Shown: positions 1 to 6,600 of the stretch, in pieces
Layout: each line of letters opens with the position of its first letter
Numbering within the stretch: position 1 is the stretch's first letter
Source: Sphingobacteriales bacterium
GTDB lineage: Bacteria > Bacteroidota > Bacteroidia > Sphingobacteriales > Sphingobacteriaceae
Direction: 5' to 3'
Length of the DNA: 7,891 nt
NCBI GenBank assembly: GCA_020058405.1
Contig: JAGVEE010000268.1
Location: 1 to 7,891, forward strand
Program-made: the position numbers and the translations under genes
Notes under the pieces: model-generated
What the model saw: the letters and a program-made list of their open reading frames with translations, nothing else
Databases searched by the model: none
What the model was told of the DNA's origin: nothing

Positions 1-870
1 ACTAGAGCCATACCAAACCACAGATACAATGGCGCCAAATAAACAGAAAATGATAAAGGCAGAGAAGGCTCCACGGTATTTAGCTCCGCGCAAAGCGTAC
101 TTTATTACTTGGTCCATTGACGAGCGATAACGATTGGTTTCGTAAGCTTCGTTTACAAATGCTTTTACATTGCTAATACCTTGTAATGTTTCTTCCACAA
201 TAACATTCGATTCTGCTAATTGATCTTGAGATTTACGAGCAATTTTTCTGATGAATCTACCAAAAATTACCGCTACTGCAATTAGCACTGGAAAGATGGC
301 AAGCATCATCAAAGTTAATTTTACAGATACGAAACTTAATGCAATAACGCCTCCCACCAATGTAATAATTTGCCTAAGTAATTCGGCTATAGTTATAGTT
401 ATACTGTCTTGTATTTGCGATAAGTCTGCAGAAATTCTTGAGTTCAATTCTCCAACTCGGCGTTGTGAGAAGAATGTCATGGGTAAAGTAACCAATTTAA
501 AATACGTGTCTTTACGCAAGTCTGCTAAAGAACGTTCGGCCACTTCCACAAACCAAATAACTTTTAGAAAGGTTGTAATTGCTTGGAATAATAGTATTCC
601 TAATAAAACCAAGGCAACAGTGTTTATATTACTATAACCTTTGGCCATGGTTGCAGCATCTATTAAACTACCCATTGCCTTTGGAAAGGCTAATGATGCC
701 AGCGTTGAAATAATTAAAAACGAAATACCAAGTATAAATTTGGTTTTATAAGGTTTTAGGTATTTTATTAGAATTAAAACCTTTTTAAGGCTCTCTTTAT
801 TGATTTTTGCTTTAGGTAATTCTGCATCCTGCGCGTTTCCACTGTTCAGCTTCGCTCTTTCTCTTGCCAT
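1..870 (-). CDS. ABC exporter, membrane-domain half (MsbA/TAP-like), C-terminus outside window
   Basis: Inner-membrane ABC transporter of the half-transporter exporter type, in which one chain carries a six-helix membrane domain followed by an ATPase. Only the first 290 residues are present; the reading frame runs off the left edge, so Walker A, signature and Walker B motifs cannot be seen. A basic N-terminal tail (residues 1-40) precedes hydrophobic segments near residues 44-62, 83-107, 160-180, 184-205 and 268-287. Residues 111-153 (AERSLADLRKDTYFKLVTLP, then FFSQRRVGELNSRIS) match the intracellular loop typical of MsbA/TAP exporters, with arginine-rich LR, FF and GEL.SR elements. The start is the ATG read from 870, the first possible start of the hydrophobic protein, preceded by an A-rich leader. 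It is divergent from the MbnP-like gene and probably unrelated to it. The substrate (lipid, peptide or drug) cannot be inferred from this half. Confidence 0.9.
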   Translation of the reverse strand, partial: MARERAKLNSGNAQDAELPKAKINKESLKKVLILIKYLKPYKTKFILGISFLIISTLASLAFPKAMGSLIDAATMAKGYSNINTVALVLLGILLFQAITTFLKVIWFVEVAERSLADLRKDTYFKLVTLPMTFFSQRRVGELNSRISADLSQIQDSITITIAELLRQIITLVGGVIALSFVSVKLTLMMLAIFPVLIAVAVIFGRFIRKIARKSQDQLAESNVIVEETLQGISNVKAFVNEAYETNRYRSSMDQVIKYALRGAKYRGAFSAFIIFCLFGAIVSVVWYGSS

Positions 871-886
871 TTTCTTGTATTCTGTA

Positions 887-920
887 CAAATATTGTTTTA
901 TTATCTTCAAACTATTCAAA
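887..920 (-). promoter_or_regulatory. Candidate Bacteroidota promoter for the ABC exporter gene
   Basis: On the minus strand AATATTTG (894 to 887) matches the -7 consensus TAnnTTTG at seven of eight positions. A TTG (919 to 917, in TTTG) lies 22 bases upstream, inside the 17-23 base range reported for Flavobacterium promoters. It would give a leader of roughly ten bases before the ATG at 870. In such AT-rich DNA, matches of this quality also arise by chance. Confidence 0.3.
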
Positions 921-942
921 GGTTAAATAGTTTTTATTAGTA

Positions 943-977
943 GTTCCCTGTTACCCGTTACTCTTTACCCTATACCA
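943..977. repeat. Degenerate heptamer tract, NTTACCC type
   Basis: Five consecutive heptamers can be read without gaps: GTTCCCT, GTTACCC, GTTACTC, TTTACCC, TATACCA. The C-rich tract stands out in a very AT-rich intergenic region between two divergent genes. A similar three-unit tract occurs at 3084-3104 in the other large intergenic region. Function unknown. Confidence 0.5.
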
Positions 978-1043
978 GCTACTTATTATTAAGACAAAGG
1001 TATAAAAAGATAGAAAATAACCGTTATTGGTACGATTTTAGCT

Positions 1044-1051
1044 TAGATTTG
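1044..1051 (+). promoter_or_regulatory. Perfect TAnnTTTG -7 box directly upstream of the MbnP-like start codon
   Basis: TAGATTTG is an exact match to the Bacteroidota -7 consensus and ends four bases before the ATG at 1056. Transcription from it would begin at or next to the start codon, implying a leaderless message. The nearest upstream TTG (1027-1029) is only 14 bases away, shorter than usual, so the -33 part is weak. Confidence 0.35.
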
Positions 1052-1055
1052 ATAT

Positions 1056-1802
1056 ATGCGTATTCTATTTTTATCCATCATTTTCAGCGTTTTCCTTTTT
1101 TCTTGTGAAGAGGAGGAGCAAACCGTGCTAGAGAATGCACAAATTTCCTTTCAATTTAAACATTATTATAAAAGCCAAGTATTAGAAATTAGGGCCGATA
1201 ATAATTTGATATATACGACTGAAACGCAAAATAATTGGAATGTAAAAAGTTTAAAATACTACGTTTCAAAAATTATTGTTTACAAAGAAAGTGGTGAGTC
1301 TTATGATGTAAACATGTATAAGTTTATTAATTTATCTGAAACAAACGCAATTATATCAGACTATATTTTAAAAGACATTCCGGATGGTAGGTACACCAAA
1401 ATATCGTTTATATTTGGAATAGACTCTGCTCGGAATTTATCATTTGCTTTGGAAAACAATACTGAAAACAATTCGATGGAATGGCCTAGTCAATTAGGTG
1501 GTGGATATCATATTATGATGATGGATGGTGTTTTTTTAAACAACCAAAACCAATTGAGTGGTTATGGAATACATTTAGGAAAACAAGGGAACCAAGTGAA
1601 ATTGGAATTCCCGATTGAGTATACAGCAAAAGCAGGTGCTAAAGCAATTATTCAGTTAAACATGAATGTAGACCAATGGTTAGATGGCTTAAATAAAATA
1701 AATTTAAATGATGGGTATGGATACATCATGGAAAATGATGCAAAGCAATTATTATTTAAACAAAATGCAACATCGAGTGTATTTTCAATTATTCAACAAT
1801 AA
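1056..1802 (+). CDS. MbnP-like copper-binding lipoprotein
   Basis: Predicted lipoprotein of 248 residues resembling the MbnP/CorA family, whose characterised members bind copper through histidines and a kynurenine made from tryptophan. Residues 1-16 are a short hydrophobic signal ending in LFS with lipid-acceptor Cys17, followed by four glutamates that in Bacteroidota often direct lipoproteins to the cell surface. Family-like landmarks are FKHYY (His36) near the N-terminus, the strand VKSLKYYVSKIIVY (63-76), the MEW.....GGYHIMMMDG segment (141-158, Trp143 and His152) and YGIHLG (170-175, His173). Tryptophans are Trp61, Trp143 and Trp208; Trp143 is my best guess for the modified one. The start is fixed by the signal peptide and an in-frame TGA at 1050-1052. 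The next gene follows after three bases and encodes the expected di-heme partner, which strongly supports the assignment. The copper role is inferred from the family. Confidence 0.8.
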   Translation: MRILFLSIIFSVFLFSCEEEEQTVLENAQISFQFKHYYKSQVLEIRADNNLIYTTETQNNWNVKSLKYYVSKIIVYKESGESYDVNMYKFINLSETNAIISDYILKDIPDGRYTKISFIFGIDSARNLSFALENNTENNSMEWPSQLGGGYHIMMMDGVFLNNQNQLSGYGIHLGKQGNQVKLEFPIEYTAKAGAKAIIQLNMNVDQWLDGLNKINLNDGYGYIMENDAKQLLFKQNATSSVFSIIQQ

Positions 1803-1805
1803 TTA

Positions 1806-2921
1806 ATGAAACGATTTAGTACAATTCTATTTATATTTTTTGCATTCTTTACATTTTTAGTGGCATGTGACGACGATGATAAGCCAGTAATTACAAATAA
1901 AGATGTAATACCTGATACTGTAATTACTAATTTTGGACCTAGCCATTTTTCAGCATTTGAACAACCAGACAATAATCCATTAACTAAAAGGGGCGTGGAA
2001 TTAGGTAGGATGTTGTTTTATGATCCTGTTTTATCAAGTGATAGTACAATATCTTGTGCAAGTTGTCATAACCCTAGCTACTCATTTACAGATAACAAAA
2101 AATACAGCGTAGGAGTAAATGGTGCAGTAGGGAATATACAAGCAATGGCCATTGTAAATTTAGCTTGGCAACAAAAATTTTTCTGGAATGGTAGGTCTAG
2201 CAGTTTAGAAATTCAAGCAATAGAACCGGTTTTGAATCCGATTGAAATGCATGAAACCCCAGCGAATGTGGTTAAAAAACTAAAAGAGCATGCTAAATAT
2301 CCTAAGTACTTTCGTTCAGCATTTGGTACTGATGAAATTACGATGGAGCATATTGCTAGAGCATTGGCGCAGTTTGAGCGAACCATAGTTTCTCAAAACT
2401 CAAAACTAGATGAGTTGGTAATATTAAATGCATCACCGGCATCTTTTTTTACAGATCCATTAGAATTTGAAGGCTTCAATATTTTTATGACTGAACGAGG
2501 GGAGTGTTTTCATTGCCACGGCGGAGTTAGAACTTTGTTAACAAATTCTCAGGTGGATGTTTTTAGAAATAATGGATTAATGAACGATGGGGAGCAAACA
2601 GGTAAAGGATTGTATGAAGTTACTGGTTTAACTACTGATGCAGGTAAATTTAAAGTACCAATTTTACGTAATGCAGAATTCTCCGGTCCTTATATGCACG
2701 ATGGTAGATTTAACACCTTAGAGGAAGTAGTAGAATTTTATAGTACCGGTATTAAAGAAAATAATAACATCGATCCAATCTTCCTTAAAAATTTAGACCG
2801 ATTGGAGCAATTTGGAGGTTTAGGTTTAAGTACTAGAGAAAAACAAGCCTTGGTTGCTTTTCTTAAAACCCTTACTGATACTACATTTATTAATAATAAA
2901 TCGTTTAGAAGCCCTTTCTAA
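1806..2921 (+). CDS. Di-heme MbnH/MauG/cytochrome c peroxidase-family lipoprotein
   Basis: Exported di-heme c-type enzyme of 371 residues. Residues 1-20 form a lipoprotein signal with Cys21 followed by four aspartates, suggesting surface exposure. Two heme-attachment motifs are visible: CASCH (84-88) and CFHCH (234-238). Other family marks are LGRMLFYDP (66-74), FFWNGR (125-130, Trp127), NPIEM (144-148) and PYMHDGRF (295-302). Classical bacterial peroxidases use a methionine 74 residues after the second heme histidine as axial ligand; here that position is Tyr312 (in VVEFY), as in MauG-type enzymes that oxidise protein side chains rather than only hydrogen peroxide. Directly downstream of the MbnP-like gene and certainly co-transcribed, it is most likely the MbnH-type enzyme that converts a tryptophan of that partner to kynurenine. 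Simple peroxide detoxification is the alternative. Confidence 0.88.
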   Translation: MKRFSTILFIFFAFFTFLVACDDDDKPVITNKDVIPDTVITNFGPSHFSAFEQPDNNPLTKRGVELGRMLFYDPVLSSDSTISCASCHNPSYSFTDNKKYSVGVNGAVGNIQAMAIVNLAWQQKFFWNGRSSSLEIQAIEPVLNPIEMHETPANVVKKLKEHAKYPKYFRSAFGTDEITMEHIARALAQFERTIVSQNSKLDELVILNASPASFFTDPLEFEGFNIFMTERGECFHCHGGVRTLLTNSQVDVFRNNGLMNDGEQTGKGLYEVTGLTTDAGKFKVPILRNAEFSGPYMHDGRFNTLEEVVEFYSTGIKENNNIDPIFLKNLDRLEQFGGLGLSTREKQALVAFLKTLTDTTFINNKSFRSPF

Positions 2922-3013
2922 TTAATAAACTCTAGATTAAGTTAGCATTAATTTATTCTAATATTATGCCCAATAGCAAATTAATAGTGATATTATTTAC
3001 TAACATATCAAGA

Positions 3014-3033
3014 ATTCTTTCTTTTTAAAGAAT
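3014..3033 (+). terminator. Weak hairpin, possible terminator of the MbnP/MbnH unit
   Basis: ATTCTTT (3014-3020) pairs with AAAGAAT (3027-3033) across a six-base loop. The stem is only seven pairs, nearly all AT, and no T-run follows directly, so intrinsic termination is doubtful. It is the closest thing to a terminator between the di-heme gene and the next gene. Confidence 0.2.
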
Positions 3034-3059
3034 AAAATATTCATCTTTACTTTAATTAG

Positions 3060-3079
3060 TAATACTTAAATAAGTATTA
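3060..3079. repeat. Perfect 20-base palindrome upstream of the secreted-protein genes
   Basis: TAATACTTA (3060-3068) and TAAGTATTA (3071-3079) are exact reverse complements with a two-base centre. The palindrome ends one base before a candidate -33 TTG (3080-3082). The position suits an operator for a dimeric regulator, or a hairpin; which one cannot be decided from sequence alone. Confidence 0.45.
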
Positions 3080-3107
3080 TTGGTTTACCTATTACCCAAT
3101 ACCTTTT
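3080..3107 (+). promoter_or_regulatory. Candidate promoter for the small secreted protein and giant TLDc gene
   Basis: TTG (3080-3082) is followed after 17 bases by TACCTTTT (3100-3107), seven of eight matches to TAnnTTTG. The predicted start site near 3112 would leave a short A-rich leader before the ATG at 3128. The element overlaps the heptamer tract and abuts the palindrome. Confidence 0.35.
3084..3104. repeat. Second degenerate heptamer tract, NTTACCC type
   Basis: Three gap-free heptamers, TTTACCT, ATTACCC and AATACCT, resemble the tract at 943-977 in period and sequence. Both tracts lie in intergenic DNA and read C-rich on the plus strand. Function unknown. Confidence 0.45.
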
Positions 3108-3127
3108 TTAAACCTAAAAACTAAACT

Positions 3128-3583
3128 ATGTACAGAATTAGATTTACATCTAGTGCTAGTATGGTATTATTTGCCATGTTAGCAATGCTATTTGTTTCAA
3201 ACAGCACTCAAGCACAAACCTCAAATTTGAATGAATGGACTTTACACAGTGTTCAATCTGGAGTAAAAGTTTATTACAAAATCGCGAAATGCAGCACCAC
3301 AAATTTGCAAGATCCACAGCAAATTTTGAATGATAATAACAATTCGACATTATTATTAAAATTCGAAAATTTAGATGCTGATTCTAAAAACATTTCATGG
3401 TCGACAGTATTAAAAGCAACTAACTCAAACACATTTAGTTCAACTTTATTAGCATTTAATACCAAAGAAATTGATTGTGAAAATTCGCCCTCTTTATCAT
3501 TAAAAATGAATTCAAGTTCTATAGATCCAGTATCTATAATAGAGGCATTAACATACCTTAATTTAACAGTTGTATCTAACTAA
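3128..3583 (+). CDS. Small secreted protein of unknown function
   Basis: Exported protein of 151 residues that I do not recognise as a named family. Residues 1-29 are a signal peptide: basic start, hydrophobic core SMVLFAMLAMLFV (11-23) and a TQA cleavage site before Gln30. The mature part of about 122 residues opens with EWTLHSVQSGVKVYYKIAKC (36-55) and continues with LLLKFENLDADSKNISWSTV (75-94), alternating patterns that suggest a beta-sandwich. Cys55 and Cys117 are the only cysteines and could form a disulfide. The tail is serine- and threonine-rich with no membrane anchor or sorting domain. It lies 17 bases upstream of the giant TLDc gene and is probably in the same transcript, so it may assist or accompany that protein outside the cell. 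An A-rich leader precedes the chosen ATG. Confidence 0.8.
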   Translation: MYRIRFTSSASMVLFAMLAMLFVSNSTQAQTSNLNEWTLHSVQSGVKVYYKIAKCSTTNLQDPQQILNDNNNSTLLLKFENLDADSKNISWSTVLKATNSNTFSSTLLAFNTKEIDCENSPSLSLKMNSSSIDPVSIIEALTYLNLTVVSN

Positions 3584-3600
3584 TCTAAATAAATAATTAA

Positions 3601-6600
3601 ATGAAAAATTTACTTCTCAGCATTGGGTTTATAATAGCTATGCTATTTCAAGCCCAAAGTTCGGATGCGCAAGTGTTCCCTGGAACTACTATTGCAGATC
3701 CGAGCGACAATTTAGTAATGACTAATTGGATTGGAAACAATCCTGGAGGTACATTACTTTACAGACGTTCTAGAGATGGAGCCAATTCAACAGCTTTTCA
3801 CAATTTATGTGATAACCAAGGAGCGACTGTTGTATTATTTAAAACTGCAAATGGTACTGTTTTTGGTGGTTATGCATCTCAGTCGTGGGGTGGAAATTAC
3901 AACTATTTACAGGCTAACAATTCATTTCTATTTAATTTAACATCAGATCAAAGAGTAACAAAAGGTGGTTATGATGGAATTAATGGTCCCTATGGAATGT
4001 ATTCTGGTGTTAATTATGGACCTACATTTGGATCGGGGCATGATTTGTACATAAGTTCTGATATGAGTTATGGATATACCAATGTTGGATATGCTTATAA
4101 TAGATTTACAAATAATGGAATTAGTACTCCACAAGAAGTGGCTGCTTTTGTTGGTCCTGGATTGAGTAATAATACTTTTTATTCTGGATTTATAACAGAA
4201 ATTGAAGTTTACAAAATCACGTTAAATTATTCTACACCAGTAGTTATTGGTAGAAATATAAGAAGATACCTTGACAATTCTGGTTCTGTAAGTATTACTG
4301 CTGCAATGATTGATAGTGCATCTACAGATCCTGATGGAATAGCATCTATATCAATCGATAAAAATAGTTTTGATTGTTCAAATATCGGAACTGGAACTGT
4401 AATTCCTATTACATATACAGGAACAAGATCACAGGACACACGTTCTTATGGTGGTGGATATAATCCTAATACCAATCAGTTTTATTATCCAGAGTGGGCT
4501 AATCCAACTGTTTACGTTTACAATAATAATGGAAGTTTTGTGAATTCATTCAATACTGGTCAAAATCAAATGATGCAAGTATGGATGAACCAAGGTAGCA
4601 GCGATTATTTTACCGCTAATTGGAGCTATAATAATTATACCAGAAGATCTGGTAGTAATACTGTTTGGACGTACACCTCTAATACTACAGCAGGTGGAAT
4701 TACTTCTGACGGAGTGAATGTTTATGTAAAAGATTATTACACAAATTTTATTAGAGTATTGGATATAAATACAGGTACACAAATAAGAACTATTAATTTA
4801 CCTGGTATCATGTATCATTACGGTAGTTTAGTTATAGCAAACGGACATTTTTATATTGTTGGAGTTGCTGAGAATTTTGGTACAAATCCTAATAATTGGA
4901 ATGTAATACATGTGTTTGATATTGATGGTAATTACAAGAGTTCTACACCAATTTCTATATTTCCTGCAAGTACAGCATATGATGGCGAAACCATGTGGAT
5001 TTCGGATAATTCCAACAACATTTATGGTTATAAAATATCTGAAGGAAATACTTATTTAAATAATGGATATGGTTCTTCTATTGTTAGATTAACCGTAACT
5101 GATAATTTAGGTAATATTGGGTATAAAGATTACAGTGTACAATTATTAGATACTATTTTACCCCTTATAAGTTTAAATGGAAATTCGATAGAGGTTGCAC
5201 CACTTGGTGGCCCTTGGAATGATCCTAATGTAACAGCTACAGATAATTGTCCGAAACCTGTTACAATTACAGGTACTGTAAATGTAAACACTAAAGGAAT
5301 TTATTCATTATCATACCAAATGAAAGATGCGGGTGGTAATTTATCAAACACATTAGCAAGAACAGTATACGTAGGTGCGTATGATACAACCGCTCCAACA
5401 GCTATTGCAAAAAATTACACTTTAAATTTAGCACAAAATAGCTCTGGTCTTTTTACTGTTACCGATATAGATAATGGTTCTTTTGATGCAAACGGATTAA
5501 AATCTATTACCATTTCTAACAATCAGTTTGATTGTAGCGATATTGGTGTTCAAACAGTTCAATTAACAGTTGAAGATTATTATGGACACACTGCTACAGC
5601 AAATGCACAAGTAAACGTTGTATTTGTACCTCAGTATACTATTTCACAAAACAGTACTTGTGTATATGGTAACGAAGGTACTGCTGAAATAACCACCAGC
5701 TCATCTGGAGGAGGATCGAATTTATATTATGGAACTACCGGAAATCAATCTGGTGGTACTCGTTTAGTTACCTTCGACCCACTTACAGGAATTGCTACAA
5801 CTGTTGGTTTTACAGGTACTTCAGGTATGCCAGCTGTTGCGGTTAATAGTTCAGGAGATATTTATGCAACTACGGGGTATGATTTATATAGCTTAAATAA
5901 GAACAATGGTTATGCTACATACATTAGAAGCATCACTTATTGTAGTATTGTTTCTGCAATGACATTTAAAAATAATGTTTTATATGTTCTAGATCGTTGT
6001 GGATATTTATACACTGTTGATATTGCAACAGGTACGCAAACACAAGTTATGTACACTGGCAATGGATACAGTGGAATACAGTTTGATCCTACTGATGGAA
6101 CTCTATGGGCTACAGATAGAAGTAGTATCTATAAAATTGATTTAACTAACAGTAGTATTACAAATGTTGGTTATACAGGTTATGGTGCAATTTCGGATTT
6201 AGTATTTAATGCACAAGGTACATTGTACGCTATACAGGGCGGTGGAGGAAATAGCCAAATATTATTAGTTAATAAAAATAATGGTTCGGTTACATTTCAA
6301 GCTAATACTATTTCAAATATTGCTGGAGCAGCTAGCGGAGGTGGATCTTTAAATTTTGCTTGGAGCAACGGACAAATTGGAGCTAAGGCTACCAATTTAG
6401 TGGCGGGTACTTATACCGTAACTATTTCCGGTGCTCAAGGTTGTTCTACTGTAGATACTGTTGTATTTACAACATGTGCACCTATTGTACCAGTAGTAAC
6501 TTTACAAGCAAGTGATAGTGTTTTATGTAATAATAATACAGGAGCAATTACTTTAACTGCAAATGCTACTACTACACTTCCAGCTTCTTCACAAAACACA

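Noticed and set aside
251..637. Open frame of 128 codons on the plus strand
   Set aside because: It lies entirely antisense to the ABC exporter gene, whose conserved loop motifs are clear, and its own translation shows no domain or signal features.
2947..2985. Inverted repeat ATTAATTT / AAATTAAT with a 23-base spacer
   Set aside because: The arms are purely AT and the spacer is long; in DNA of this composition it is expected by chance and would not form a stable hairpin.
3156..3465. Two overlapping minus-strand open frames
   Set aside because: Both are antisense to the small secreted protein, which has a convincing signal peptide; the antisense translations are low-complexity shadows.
3731..3940. 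Plus-strand open frame of 69 codons
   Set aside because: It is an alternative frame inside the TLDc-coding region, where the main frame carries the conserved motifs.
3943..4782. Several minus-strand open frames of 63-78 codons
   Set aside because: They are antisense to the uninterrupted giant gene and arise from its Thr/Asn/Gly/Tyr-rich codon usage.
4432..5055. Possibility that the first propeller-like stretch marks a frameshift or gene fusion
   Set aside because: The frame is continuous with the same codon usage, and the HYR-like module resumes in frame on the far side.
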